NCBI GenBank assembly: GCA_028279065.1
Contig: JANQSY010000148.1
Span: 17,435-81,434 of the forward strand
From: Cytophagales bacterium
GTDB lineage: Bacteria > Bacteroidota > Bacteroidia > Cytophagales > CCMP332
Reading direction: 5' to 3'
Length of the DNA stretch: 64,000 bases
The position numbers and the translations under genes are program-made. Of this stretch, positions 36,478-45,526 are shown piece by piece; positions within the stretch are counted from its first letter, which is position 1; every line of letters starts with the position of its first letter. Below the pieces are notes generated by a model. The model was not told the origin of the DNA, did no database searches, and saw only the letters and a list, made by a program, of their open reading frames with translations.

Positions 36478-37530
36478 TCAGGCAATTTCTCCTCCGCAAC
36501 TAGACCCTGCTCCGGCAGTACAGCCGAAACAATGCCTACCAGTCCGGACTGTTCGATTTTCCAGTTCTATTTCATCAATTTCTGAAATATGAGTTTTCTT
36601 ATCAGAATCGATTTTTAACTCCAGCATCTGATTGAAATCGCAATCATATAGATACCCATCCCAACCAACGGATAGAGTGTCACGGCACATCAGGTTTTCA
36701 AGGGTGTTAGGATTGAAGGCATTGACTAGGGTTTCCATGTATGATTCAAGGTTGTCCGTAGAGATGAGATATTCCAAAAACCTGGATACAGGCATATTGG
36801 TTATTGCAAACAATTGATTGAACTGAACCCCATAGTTTTTATCCAATCTCTCCTTAAACTCTTTCTCTAAACTGATCTGCCCCGCGGGAAGGAATGCGCC
36901 GGTAGGATTATAAACCAGATCCAATACCAACCCTGATCCCTCTACGCCATAACCCACCTCATTCAACTGCCTAAGCGCCTTAATGGATCTATCGAACACT
37001 CCATCTCCTCTTTGGGCATCTGTCCTGATCTTGGCAAAATGGGGCAGGGAAGAGATGACCTCTACATTGTTTTTGGCATAGAACTCCGGGAGGTCATAAT
37101 ATTTAGGATTGGAATTGATAATTGTGAGATTACAGCGGACCAGTACTTTTTTCCCTCTTTTTGCAATCTCTTCAACAAACCACCTGAATTCTGGATTCAT
37201 CTCAGGAGCTCCTCCTGTGATATCAACAGTATCAATCCCATCATAATTGAGAGCCTGAAGACAATGCTGCATAGTTTCCCTTGTCATGATCTCCTTCCTA
37301 TCCGGGCCGGCATCTACATGACAATGCTTACAGGTTTGATTGCACATTTTGCCCACATTGACCTGAAGTATCCTCGGCTTGCTGGTTTTTAGCACTGGGA
37401 TTCCGGATTCCAGAAGTTTTTGATCAAACCCTGGGAGCCCAATAAGCTCTTGTTCCAGCTTTGTCAGTTGAACCTCAGGCTGGGAAAGTGGATTTTGTTG
37501 TCTTTTTAAGCTTGAGATCTTGTCTTTCAT
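36478..37530 (-). CDS. arsS: arsenosugar biosynthesis radical SAM protein ArsS
   Basis: A 350-residue radical SAM enzyme. The cluster motif is CNQTCKHCH (CxxxCxxC), followed by DITGGAPEMNP. The C-terminal DUF3641-type region ends with the cysteine-rich CFGCTAGAGSSCGGE that marks ArsS. ArsS is thought to transfer the 5'-deoxyadenosyl group onto dimethylated arsenic on the way to arsenosugars. ATG at 37530 overlaps the stop of the upstream partner by one base. No arsenic methyltransferase (arsM) is in the window. Confidence 0.93.
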   Translation of the reverse strand: MKDKISSLKRQQNPLSQPEVQLTKLEQELIGLPGFDQKLLESGIPVLKTSKPRILQVNVGKMCNQTCKHCHVDAGPDRKEIMTRETMQHCLQALNYDGIDTVDITGGAPEMNPEFRWFVEEIAKRGKKVLVRCNLTIINSNPKYYDLPEFYAKNNVEVISSLPHFAKIRTDAQRGDGVFDRSIKALRQLNEVGYGVEGSGLVLDLVYNPTGAFLPAGQISLEKEFKERLDKNYGVQFNQLFAITNMPVSRFLEYLISTDNLESYMETLVNAFNPNTLENLMCRDTLSVGWDGYLYDCDFNQMLELKIDSDKKTHISEIDEIELENRTVRTGRHCFGCTAGAGSSCGGEIA

Positions 37531-37865
37531 TACATAGATACCTTCCCCGCTTTTTCCATCATTTGGACCCCATGAACCAGGCTGGCACCACTTCTTATTG
37601 CTGCTGCTATATGAACGGCTTCCATCATTTGTTGCTCATCCGCTCCTTTCTTCAGGCTTTCTTCAGTGTAGGCATCAATGCAATAGGGACATTGGACGGT
37701 ATGCGAAACCGCCAGGGCAATAAGGGCCTTTTCCCTGGCGCTCAGGGCTCCATCTTCGAAGACCTGATTGTAATAGTCGAAGAATTTTTTTCCAAGCTCT
37801 TCCTGCCACTTGGTGATTGACCCAAACTTCTTAAGGTCTTCTGGCTTGTAATAAGTGTTTTCCAT
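37530..37865 (-). CDS. arsenosugar-associated AhpD/carboxymuconolactone-decarboxylase-like protein
   Basis: A 111-residue all-helical protein with HTVQCPYCIDAYTEES, the CxxC plus His arrangement of AhpD-like peroxidases, and HIAAAIRSGASLVHG. Small proteins of this type are regularly encoded beside arsS and annotated as arsenosugar biosynthesis-associated peroxidase-like. Start ATG 37865; one-base overlap with arsS. A near-palindrome at 37876-37894 lies ten bases upstream. Exact role in arsenic metabolism unknown. Confidence 0.88.
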   Translation of the reverse strand: MENTYYKPEDLKKFGSITKWQEELGKKFFDYYNQVFEDGALSAREKALIALAVSHTVQCPYCIDAYTEESLKKGADEQQMMEAVHIAAAIRSGASLVHGVQMMEKAGKVSM

Positions 37866-37875
37866 GGGATGACAG

Positions 37876-37894
37876 TTATGGGATTAATCCATAA
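37876..37894. promoter_or_regulatory. palindrome upstream of the arsenosugar pair
   Basis: TTATGG-GATTAAT-CCATAA: six-base perfect arms around a seven-base centre, with an inner perfect palindrome GGATTAATCC (37881-37890). It lies ten bases before the first start codon. A candidate operator for a dimeric repressor; no regulator gene is nearby. Confidence 0.4.
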
Positions 37895-37935
37895 TTGTAC
37901 AAAGGAATAGCTGATCGGTAAAGTCCGGGGTCGGA

Positions 37936-38499
37936 TTAAAGACTTTCGGGGTCTTTATAAAGAATGTGGATCCTGTTCTCATCACATTCAGTACAAAGAA
38001 CCGTGCTGTCAATAGTGAGATCGAACCTGTCGATGATGTTGATACAGCACTCGGTATCATAGGTGATAAACCCAGCGATCAACGTATCAGAGGTGGTCAC
38101 GAATTTCTTGACGTACATGGAATCGATCAAAAGCGAATCAGGGGTAAGTGTATCTGCAAGGACCAAAGCGGAATCCATGGCGGTAATGATATACCTGTTA
38201 TGTTTTGCGGAAAGCGACCCGCGAAGGACACCAGTGGTGTCAGAGGTCCTGACAGAGTTTACCGTTACCGGAAAGAATGAAATAGCATGCTCATTTTGGG
38301 CGATCATGAATACCGAATCCTCATGAAACCGCCTGATGCTGTCCGGTCCAAAAACCAGATCGTTTCCTGCGGAATCCAGGTATCTGAATTCAAAATTCAC
38401 GGCACTTCCGGGACAGATATCCTCAGAGCATTTTTCTTCACATGATTCCAGTAAAAAAGCTGAAAAAAACAGCAATATGGCCCAAATTTCTTTTCTCAT
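37936..38499 (-). CDS. lipoprotein of unknown function
   Basis: A 187-residue protein beginning MRKEIWAILLFFSAFLLESC, a lipoprotein signal with lipobox LESC. The mature part is beta-rich, starts with several cysteines (CEEKCSEDICPG) and has more near the end (TECCINI, LCTECDEN), so disulphides are likely. NFEFRYLDSAGNDLVFGPDS resembles opening strands in other Bacteroidota lipoproteins. No enzymatic motif. ATG 38499 is preferred to the upstream codon at 38541 because it starts the signal sequence. It lies 50 bases after the LptD-like gene. Confidence 0.7.
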   Translation of the reverse strand: MRKEIWAILLFFSAFLLESCEEKCSEDICPGSAVNFEFRYLDSAGNDLVFGPDSIRRFHEDSVFMIAQNEHAISFFPVTVNSVRTSDTTGVLRGSLSAKHNRYIITAMDSALVLADTLTPDSLLIDSMYVKKFVTTSDTLIAGFITYDTECCINIIDRFDLTIDSTVLCTECDENRIHILYKDPESL

Positions 38500-38549
38500 G
38501 GTGTCAGTTAAGCGCTGTGCAAAGTAACGAAAGAAAACCAAGAAGGTTT

Positions 38550-41219
38550 TTAATTATCATACCAGGAATTCCTTTTGTTTAGTTTCAAGTCCTGCAATAT
38601 GCTGGCTTTTACCTGTATGTCAAACGTAAAAGAAGCCCTTTCGCCAATAGGGAGCCAGGTCAGACTCATTTGCCAGCAGTGCAAGTCCCGGTGAATGCTA
38701 ATGCTGGTTGTTGACAATTCTCCACGGGCCAGATCAATAGCAGACCGGAATCCTACTTTCCATTTTTCTGTGACTCTAAGGTCTCCGGAAAATGCGAAGT
38801 TCTGTATCACATTGGAATCATCGAAACCAAGCTTGGTCCAAGAAAAGTTATAGGACATCCTTAGGTTCCACGGGATTGAGAAATCCACGTAAAGGTCTGG
38901 GTTATCCACGATGTACTCCAACTCCTCTTCTGTGCCTTCATCGCTTTTATAATCCCGTCCACTCTGAAATGCCTTGGGGTTGAAATTTGCTGATACATTA
39001 AAATTCATCCTTTCAAGTCTCGCCAAGGTTCCGTTGGTTGAAATCGTATAATTATCTACCCTCTCCTGGAATACATCGCTATTGACAATGGAGTCTAGTC
39101 TGTATTCATAGGGGTCGAAAGTCATACCCAGATTGAAATTGAATCTTCCAACCTTAGATACGGCATTAAGATTAATCCTGGACATCTTGAACTCCTCCGC
39201 AGCGAAATTGTAGTTTCCGGACAATGAAAAGTTGTCCAGCAGTTTGATCTTTTTTGTTCGACCCAGAGAATCCTGCTTATCAATCTTTTTTGCCTCAAAC
39301 ACATTGGTGAGGGTAACCCCCAATGAGGCCTGTTCAAATGCAGAAGGGCCTCCGTAAACAAACCCTGTGTATTTCATGAACTTTTGTGTCTCCCCTGTGG
39401 AAGTATCGATCACAACCTCTGTGTAGGCATTCCCAATCTCAGAAAAATCAGGCCTCCAGTTCCCTGAGATCGTCGGAATGAAGGTATGCCGTATTGCCGT
39501 AATTCCTTTTGACTTTGGAAAGAAAAAGGTACCATAGATCCGGGTGGTAACAGCCGCCCTGGCGGAGAATTCTCCTGACCTGAAAAACCCGCTAAGGGTA
39601 TCCACCGTAACTCCCTCCCCACTGGTATCTGTCTGAATATCCAACTGCTCAAAATACATGAACTCCGTCAATGTCAGCGAAGGGTTGAAGTTCCAATATT
39701 TGAAAGCCTTCATACTGGTTGAGATAGGGGCGTTGATCTTTATCCCTGAATTAGAACTCAGGAGCAACCTTTGAACACTTGGTTCTGACTTCCAAGCGGA
39801 GTCAGGTTCATTCCATCCGTTGGTCACTTCCACCCCAGCCAGGGAGGTGGTGTTCACTGGCCTGTTGCTCATCTTGTTTTGGAAATCGAGTCTCGGGCCT
39901 ATTGCGAATTTTTTGAAGAAATCGCTCTTCTTCAAGCCTCTGGTTTTCTTGAAAGGATATAACCGATTGGAAGAGAGATTGAAATTAGGAAGGGTAAGAT
40001 CCATGATCCCGGTGGAGGTATTCTGAGATTGACGGAGGGTGATAGTGGAATTAAGAGGCGTGTTTCTAAACGATTTGGCTATGGTTACATTCGAATTGAA
40101 TTGGGCACTCTGGAATGCATCTATATTGAACGAGTTGTTTCGGTTGTAATTCTGTGATCCGAAATCCACTTCTGCTGTTAATCGCGTACCATATTGCCCT
40201 TTCGCCACTGGAGTATGCCTCCATTTGACCCAATAATCCCTTGATGATTCTCGGTCATCTCCTTCATCGTAAACCCTGTTGTTGTACCTGAAATTGAAAT
40301 TTCCCCCAAAGGAGTATTTCTTTTTGTATTGGTTATTGTACTGTACTCCCCAACTGCCGTTAGTATAGATCTCGCCAAGGAACTTCATTGCCATGTAATC
40401 ATTCACGGCCCAATAATATCCGCCCTCCCTAAGGAAGAATCCCCTGTCCTGTGACTCTCCATACTTGGGAACAATGATCCCAGATGCCTTCTCCTTGGGA
40501 ATCGGGAACATCCCAAACGCAAATCCCAAAGGGGTTGGAACATCATTGACCTGCATAAAGAAGGGGCCAGCGATCACTTTTTTGTCCGGGATCATCTTGA
40601 TCTTTTTCGCCTTTATATGAAAATGGGGATTCGGCAGATTACAGGTGGTGTATTTGGCATCATTTATAAACGATTCCATTTTTTCATTGAACTTCACCCT
40701 ATGCCCATGGACATAACCCTCTCCCTGTTGGGTGACAACACCGGATACGATACCTTTCTTGGTGTTGAAATTATACCGGATCAAGTCTGCTACGAAAACA
40801 TCTGATCCATCATCGTATACCGGTTTGCCGATCGGATTTCCAACAGAATCTTCCGAGTAGGTTGCCTTTACCTCCTCCTTGGTCATATCGATCTCCATGT
40901 AGTCCGAATTCAATTTGATCTTTCCGTAGGTCACCTGAGCATCCCCATACAGGTACGCAAGGTTTCGCACGGCATCTACTTTTATGGAATCCCTGGCCGA
41001 ATAGGTTACAGTGGTCTTAAGTGAACTTTCCTGAGAGCCTGGAGGAATGGTATCTGCCTGTGTACCAGCACTATCCACCTCTATAAGCAATGAATCAATG
41101 TTGGGAATTGAATCGGTTTTTTGTCCTAGAGAATCTACTATTTCCTTCTGGGAATTGTAAAATGGCTCGCCCTTTGCAGGTATTGAATGAGTAAAGAGTA
41201 GAATGGAAAGAATTAGCAT
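38550..41219 (-). CDS. LptD-like LPS assembly outer-membrane protein
   Basis: An approximately 889-residue protein: signal sequence MLILSILLFTHSIPAKG, a spacer rich in Asp/Ser, an OstA/LptA-like beta-jellyroll (DAVRNLAYLYGDAQVTYGKIKLNSDYMEID ... YTTCNLPNPHFHIKAKKIKMIPDKKVIAGPFF), then a large beta-barrel. IPKEKASGIIVPKYGES and FFLREGGYYWAVNDYMAM are characteristic of Bacteroidota LptD-like proteins that insert LPS into the outer leaflet. ATG 41219 is preferred; a TTG at 41291 would place 24 basic residues before the signal. Divergent from the amidase gene. Confidence 0.85.
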   Translation of the reverse strand: MLILSILLFTHSIPAKGEPFYNSQKEIVDSLGQKTDSIPNIDSLLIEVDSAGTQADTIPPGSQESSLKTTVTYSARDSIKVDAVRNLAYLYGDAQVTYGKIKLNSDYMEIDMTKEEVKATYSEDSVGNPIGKPVYDDGSDVFVADLIRYNFNTKKGIVSGVVTQQGEGYVHGHRVKFNEKMESFINDAKYTTCNLPNPHFHIKAKKIKMIPDKKVIAGPFFMQVNDVPTPLGFAFGMFPIPKEKASGIIVPKYGESQDRGFFLREGGYYWAVNDYMAMKFLGEIYTNGSWGVQYNNQYKKKYSFGGNFNFRYNNRVYDEGDDRESSRDYWVKWRHTPVAKGQYGTRLTAEVDFGSQNYNRNNSFNIDAFQSAQFNSNVTIAKSFRNTPLNSTITLRQSQNTSTGIMDLTLPNFNLSSNRLYPFKKTRGLKKSDFFKKFAIGPRLDFQNKMSNRPVNTTSLAGVEVTNGWNEPDSAWKSEPSVQRLLLSSNSGIKINAPISTSMKAFKYWNFNPSLTLTEFMYFEQLDIQTDTSGEGVTVDTLSGFFRSGEFSARAAVTTRIYGTFFFPKSKGITAIRHTFIPTISGNWRPDFSEIGNAYTEVVIDTSTGETQKFMKYTGFVYGGPSAFEQASLGVTLTNVFEAKKIDKQDSLGRTKKIKLLDNFSLSGNYNFAAEEFKMSRINLNAVSKVGRFNFNLGMTFDPYEYRLDSIVNSDVFQERVDNYTISTNGTLARLERMNFNVSANFNPKAFQSGRDYKSDEGTEEELEYIVDNPDLYVDFSIPWNLRMSYNFSWTKLGFDDSNVIQNFAFSGDLRVTEKWKVGFRSAIDLARGELSTTSISIHRDLHCWQMSLTWLPIGERASFTFDIQVKASILQDLKLNKRNSWYDN

Positions 41220-41319
41220 TGTCCACCCCCTTGCAAAAGGTGTGCCCAGCTGTTTTTTCTGTTTAGCTAAAAATTTCCAATTTTGAATCAAAGTTTATTC
41301 AGGAACACAAAGTAAATCG

Positions 41320-42111
41320 GTGGCAAAGAAAATTATATTCTTGATTTCTTCAGTCGTTTTTGTGGTTTCTCTGCTTTCCTTTTTCCCGCTAAACTCCCCC
41401 AAATACGCAATAAAGAAGATCATAATTGATGCAGGACACGGTGGGGATGATCCCGGGTGTAAGGGATCTTTTTCAAAGGAAAAGGATATTTCACTGAAAG
41501 TGGCCAATCAGCTAGCAGAGATCTTCAAGGAAAATATGCCTGAAATTGAGATCGTTAAGACAAGGCCTGATGACAAATTCGTCACCCTCAATAACCGGGC
41601 TAGAATGGCTAATGCGGAACATGGAGACCTTTTCATTTCGATCCATTGTAATTCTGAACCAAAGAAAAGAGCGTATGGAACCGAAACATGGGTCATGGGT
41701 GTTGAAAAGTTTGATCGGAACCTTGAGGAGGTGGTTATAAGGGAGAACTCTGTTATTTTGATGGAGGAGGATTACAAAGAGGTCTATGAGGGTTTCGATC
41801 CAAAATCTCCTGAATCCTATATCCTTTTCAATCTTTACCAAAATGCTTATATCAAAAACAGTCTGAACCTTGCAGGCAAGATAGAAGACCAATTTGAAAA
41901 CAGGGTAAGAAGGAGGAGCAGGGGAGTTAAGCAGGCTGGATACCTTGTCCTCTGGAAGACCTCTATGCCAAGTGTGTTGGTAGAGTTGGGTTTTCTTACC
42001 CATAAGAACGAAGAAAAATATTTAAATGATGAGCTCGGCCAAACGTATCTTGCATCCGGTATATTTAGAGCTGTCCGGGATTATAAAGCCGAAATAGAGG
42101 ATAAAAATTAA
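41320..42111 (+). CDS. N-acetylmuramoyl-L-alanine amidase
   Basis: A 263-residue Amidase_3 enzyme that cleaves the amide between muramic acid and the peptide stem. Zinc-site motifs: IIIDAGHGGDDPGCKG (first His), the Glu in VVIRENSVI, FISIHCNS (second His) and the catalytic Glu in VLVELGFLTHKNEE. An N-terminal hydrophobic segment (IIFLISSVVFVVSLLSFF) exports it. The start is GTG at 41320. The MCE gene follows after 11 bases, a common pairing in Bacteroidota. Confidence 0.93.
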   Translation: MAKKIIFLISSVVFVVSLLSFFPLNSPKYAIKKIIIDAGHGGDDPGCKGSFSKEKDISLKVANQLAEIFKENMPEIEIVKTRPDDKFVTLNNRARMANAEHGDLFISIHCNSEPKKRAYGTETWVMGVEKFDRNLEEVVIRENSVILMEEDYKEVYEGFDPKSPESYILFNLYQNAYIKNSLNLAGKIEDQFENRVRRRSRGVKQAGYLVLWKTSMPSVLVELGFLTHKNEEKYLNDELGQTYLASGIFRAVRDYKAEIEDKN

Positions 42112-42122
42112 AACCAGAGAAT

Positions 42123-43028
42123 TTGTCTAAAGAAATAAAGATCGGTCTGCTGGCAGTTGTGTCCCTGCTCATCCTCTACTTTGGTTTTAATTTTTTGAAA
42201 GGACAGGATTTCCTAAGCCCCACAAACAGTTATTATGTTTTCTATAAGGATGTCAATGGTCTGACCTCTTCGAATCTGGTTTTGATCGACGGCTACAATG
42301 TTGGAATGGTGGGCGATATGGAGATCCATCAGGGAAGCAAAACAAGTATCCTGGTTGAGTTACAGATCAAAAAGAAGATCACAATTGGAAAAGACGCTGT
42401 TGCCATTCTAGTGGACACAGATCTATTGGGTGGCAAGGCAATAAGGGTGTTGCCGGGTGACATCAGAAATCCAGCTGAACCGGACGATACACTTTCCGGG
42501 GAGATTCAAAAATCTCTTGCCGAAGAATTCAAGGATAGGGCAATGCCTGTCGTTCAAAGTTTTGATACCACCATTTTGGGGATCAACGAATTCTTTACTG
42601 ACTACTCTGCCTTATCTGATAATCTTAAGGCAGCGATCAACAATTTTAGGACACTCACTTATAATCTCAATCAGCTGACCATTGATAACAGAAATACCCT
42701 CAAGAGCACGATGTCAAACCTGGACTCGGTTTCACGGGAACTTTCAATTGCTGTAGCTGAGTTCAATAGCCTTGGAAGGAAGTTGAACACCATGGCAGAC
42801 TCGCTTGATCCTGAGGAGGTTGCCGCCTCTGTCAGGGCGATGAGAGCGAATCTCGAAAGCCTTCAGGTAATAACACAAAGGATGGCAAACGGTGAAGGGA
42901 CGCTCGGGCGTTTGTCAAAAGAAGACTCATTGTACAGACACTTGAATTTGGTTTTGCAGGACCTCGACTCCCTGTTGGTTGACCTTAAGGAAAACCCAAA
43001 GAGGTATGTAAGGCTTTCCTTATTCTAG
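42123..43028 (+). CDS. MCE/MlaD family lipid-transport protein
   Basis: A 301-residue protein with one N-terminal membrane helix (IGLLAVVSLLILYFGFNFLKG), one MCE domain (NSYYVFYKDVNGLTSSNLVLIDGYNVGMVGDM ... VDTDLLGGKAIRVLPGD) and a C-terminal helical region. MCE proteins bind phospholipid in the periplasm as part of Mla-type ABC systems, but no ATPase or permease gene is adjacent here. The start is TTG at 42123. Cotranscribed with the amidase. Confidence 0.9.
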   Translation: MSKEIKIGLLAVVSLLILYFGFNFLKGQDFLSPTNSYYVFYKDVNGLTSSNLVLIDGYNVGMVGDMEIHQGSKTSILVELQIKKKITIGKDAVAILVDTDLLGGKAIRVLPGDIRNPAEPDDTLSGEIQKSLAEEFKDRAMPVVQSFDTTILGINEFFTDYSALSDNLKAAINNFRTLTYNLNQLTIDNRNTLKSTMSNLDSVSRELSIAVAEFNSLGRKLNTMADSLDPEEVAASVRAMRANLESLQVITQRMANGEGTLGRLSKEDSLYRHLNLVLQDLDSLLVDLKENPKRYVRLSLF

Positions 43029-43062
43029 TTGTCCTAAGAATTGTTTTATTTTTCCCTCCGGT

Positions 43063-44691
43063 ATGGATCTTGAAAAAAATAAGAACGAGGATAAGTTCAA
43101 GCTGCTCCTCTCTGAACTCGAAAAGCGGTTTTCTTCTATTAAATATGGAGGTGGAAAGGAAAAGCTGAAGAAGCTTGAGGCGAAAGGAAAATTTGGACCA
43201 AGGGAAAGGATAAAAAAGCTCCTGGACCCTGAAAGCGACTCCATCGAGATCGGTGCTTTCGCTGGTGATGGGATGTACAAGGAGTATGGCGGCTGTCCCT
43301 CCGGTGGGGTTGTCGTTGTCATAGGGAAAATATCAGGTAGGGAAGCCATAGTTGTAGCAAACGACCCTACCGTAAAAGCCGGAGCATGGTTTCCTATTAC
43401 GGCAAAAAAGAACCTCAGAGCCCAGGAGATCTCAATTGAAAATGACCTCCCAATAGTCTACTTGGTTGACAGTGCTGGCGTGTTCTTACCCATGCAGGAG
43501 GAAGTTTTTCCCGACAAGGAACATTTCGGCAGGATCTTTCGAAATAATGCGGTGATGTCCTCAAAGGGAATACCACAGATATCAGCGATTCTTGGAAGCT
43601 GTGTGGCAGGGGGAGCTTACCTTCCAGTAATGAGTGATGAAGCAATGATCGTGGAAGGAAACGGATCCATCTTTTTGGCAGGCTCCTATTTGGTAAAAGC
43701 CGCCATAGGTGAGGATATCGATAATGAAACACTTGGCGGGGCTACCACGCACTCGGAGATAAGTGGTGTGACTGATTACAAGTTCAAAACCGAGGATGAG
43801 TGTTTTGCTGCCATTAGGGATATCTTCGATAAATTCAGCATTCCCGAATCCCAGGGTTTTAGCCGGGAAGCGCCCAAGCCCCCTAAAAAGGATGAAAAAG
43901 AGATCCTTTCCTTATTTCCGGTCGATAGGATCAAGCCCTATGATATGACCGAGATAATCCATCGGCTTGTGGATGACTCCAAGATCACAGAATACAAAAA
44001 GCATTATGGTCAGACCATTATTTGCGGTGTTGGCAGAATTGATGGTTGGGCGGTAGGGATAGTTGCAAACCAACGCCTGGTTCGGAAGACCAAGAAAGGT
44101 GAAATGCAGATGGGCGGCGTGATCTATTCGGATTCTGCTGATAAGGCTGCTCGATTTATCATGAATTGCAACCAGAAAGGGATACCTCTGGTGTTTTTGC
44201 AAGACGTTTCGGGATTTATGGTCGGGTCGAGGGCTGAACATGGGGGGATCATCAAGGATGGAGCTAAAATGGTGAACGCTGTTGCCAATTGTCAGGTTCC
44301 TAAATTCACATTCGTCCTGGGGAACTCTTATGGTGCAGGAAACTATGCCATGTGTGGCAAAGCCTATGATCCTCGCCTGATCTATTCATGGCCCACGGCA
44401 AAAATGGCAGTGATGAGTGGGGACAGTGCAGGCAAGACCCTTTTGCAGATCAAAATGGCCTCCATGAAAGGTTCTGGAAAGGAAATAACAAAAACAGAAG
44501 AAAAAGAGTTACTAAAGGAGATAACCGACAAATATGGAAATACCCTTTCACCCTACTATGCCGCGTCCAAGCTATGGGTGGACGGAGTGATCGACCCTTT
44601 GGATACCAGAAAGATCGTTTCCACGGGTATTGCCATAGCGAATAAAAAGAAGGAAAAAGATCGGTTTAATGTGGGAGTGATCCAAACCTGA
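43063..44691 (+). CDS. acyl-CoA carboxylase, carboxyltransferase (beta) subunit
   Basis: A 542-residue biotin-dependent carboxyltransferase with N- and C-terminal crotonase-fold halves. Motifs VVANDPTVKAGAWFPITAKKNLRAQEI and SCVAGGAYLPVMSDEAMIVEG resemble methylcrotonyl-CoA carboxylase beta subunits more than propionyl-CoA carboxylase. The C-terminal half has GVGRIDGWAVGIVANQ, LVFLQDVSGFMVG and LGNSYGAGNYAMCGKAYDP. A leucine-degradation role is thus plausible. No biotin carboxylase subunit is in the window. ATG at 43063. Confidence 0.9.
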   Translation: MDLEKNKNEDKFKLLLSELEKRFSSIKYGGGKEKLKKLEAKGKFGPRERIKKLLDPESDSIEIGAFAGDGMYKEYGGCPSGGVVVVIGKISGREAIVVANDPTVKAGAWFPITAKKNLRAQEISIENDLPIVYLVDSAGVFLPMQEEVFPDKEHFGRIFRNNAVMSSKGIPQISAILGSCVAGGAYLPVMSDEAMIVEGNGSIFLAGSYLVKAAIGEDIDNETLGGATTHSEISGVTDYKFKTEDECFAAIRDIFDKFSIPESQGFSREAPKPPKKDEKEILSLFPVDRIKPYDMTEIIHRLVDDSKITEYKKHYGQTIICGVGRIDGWAVGIVANQRLVRKTKKGEMQMGGVIYSDSADKAARFIMNCNQKGIPLVFLQDVSGFMVGSRAEHGGIIKDGAKMVNAVANCQVPKFTFVLGNSYGAGNYAMCGKAYDPRLIYSWPTAKMAVMSGDSAGKTLLQIKMASMKGSGKEITKTEEKELLKEITDKYGNTLSPYYAASKLWVDGVIDPLDTRKIVSTGIAIANKKKEKDRFNVGVIQT

Positions 44692-44695
44692 GGGT

Positions 44696-45526
44696 ATGAA
44701 GAAAAAAGAGATCCAGGCATTGGTTTCGTTGTTGGAGGATGATGATCCTGAGGTCTATAAGCATGTTGAAAGCAAACTATTTGATCTGGGAGAGGAAGTA
44801 GTTCCCTATTTGGAAGAAAAATGGGAGAACACCTTAAACATGAATTTCCAATCCAAGATCGAGGATGTAATCCACCTGATCCTTTTTCGGAAACTCCAGG
44901 ATGCGCTCGAGAATTGGAGAGACAAAAATTCTGAAGACCTACTTGAATTGGTTTGGCTCGTTGCCACTTATCAATACCCTGACCTTTCTCTCGAAGAGGT
45001 TAAAAAAGAAATAGATCAACTTTACTATGGGGTTTGGAGCCAATTCAAGGATGACCTTGCCCCAATGGATCAGGTCAAGATCCTTAATCATGTTCTTTTC
45101 ACGCAAGAAAAGTTCAGAGCTAATACAAAGAATTTTCATAACCCGGCGAATTCTATGGTCAATCGGGTATTGGAGACCCGGCGTGGAAATCCCCTGACCC
45201 TGAGTTGTATTTATCTTCTCATTTCTCAGCGATTGGAGATACCTGTGTTCGGGGTCAACCTCCCTAACCTTTTTGTCTTAACCTACAAGGAAAAGGATTA
45301 TCAGTTTTATATCAATGCCTTCAATAAGGGTATAATTTTCACAAAAGAGGAGATCGATCAATACCTCGACCAATTGAATATCACCCCATCAGATATCTTC
45401 TATGAACCTTGTGATAATCTGGATATTGCTAAGCGAATGTTCAGAAACCTAATGGTGGCTTTCAAGAAGACCGGAGAGAAGGAGAAGGAAATGGAGATCG
45501 AATTACTCCTGAATATTTTTTTGTAG
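44696..45526 (+). CDS. transglutaminase-like (SirB1-type) protein
   Basis: A 276-residue protein with an N-terminal helical, HEAT-like region (IQALVSLLEDDDPEVYKHVESKLFDLGEEVVPYLEE) and a SirB1-like transglutaminase-core region: FHNPANSMVNRVLETRRGNPLTLSCIYLLISQRL and FGVNLPNLFVLTYKE. The family lies near protein-release or tRNA genes elsewhere, but its biochemical role is unknown. ATG at 44696, four bases after the carboxylase stop, suggests co-transcription. The 3' end overlaps the convergent phosphopantetheinyl transferase gene by 24 bases. Confidence 0.85.
   Translation: MKKKEIQALVSLLEDDDPEVYKHVESKLFDLGEEVVPYLEEKWENTLNMNFQSKIEDVIHLILFRKLQDALENWRDKNSEDLLELVWLVATYQYPDLSLEEVKKEIDQLYYGVWSQFKDDLAPMDQVKILNHVLFTQEKFRANTKNFHNPANSMVNRVLETRRGNPLTLSCIYLLISQRLEIPVFGVNLPNLFVLTYKEKDYQFYINAFNKGIIFTKEEIDQYLDQLNITPSDIFYEPCDNLDIAKRMFRNLMVAFKKTGEKEKEMEIELLLNIFL

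Noticed and set aside
36478..37865. Recent horizontal transfer of the arsenosugar pair
   Set aside because: No flanking repeats, mobility genes or obvious change in base or codon use was seen, so there is no support in the sequence.
41512..42003. 163-codon open frame on the minus strand
   Set aside because: It is fully inside the amidase gene in another frame and has no recognisable motif.
43063..44691. Orphan carboxyltransferase beta subunit as an unusual single-subunit enzyme
   Set aside because: The biotin-carboxylase subunit is often encoded elsewhere; absence within a 64-kb window says little.
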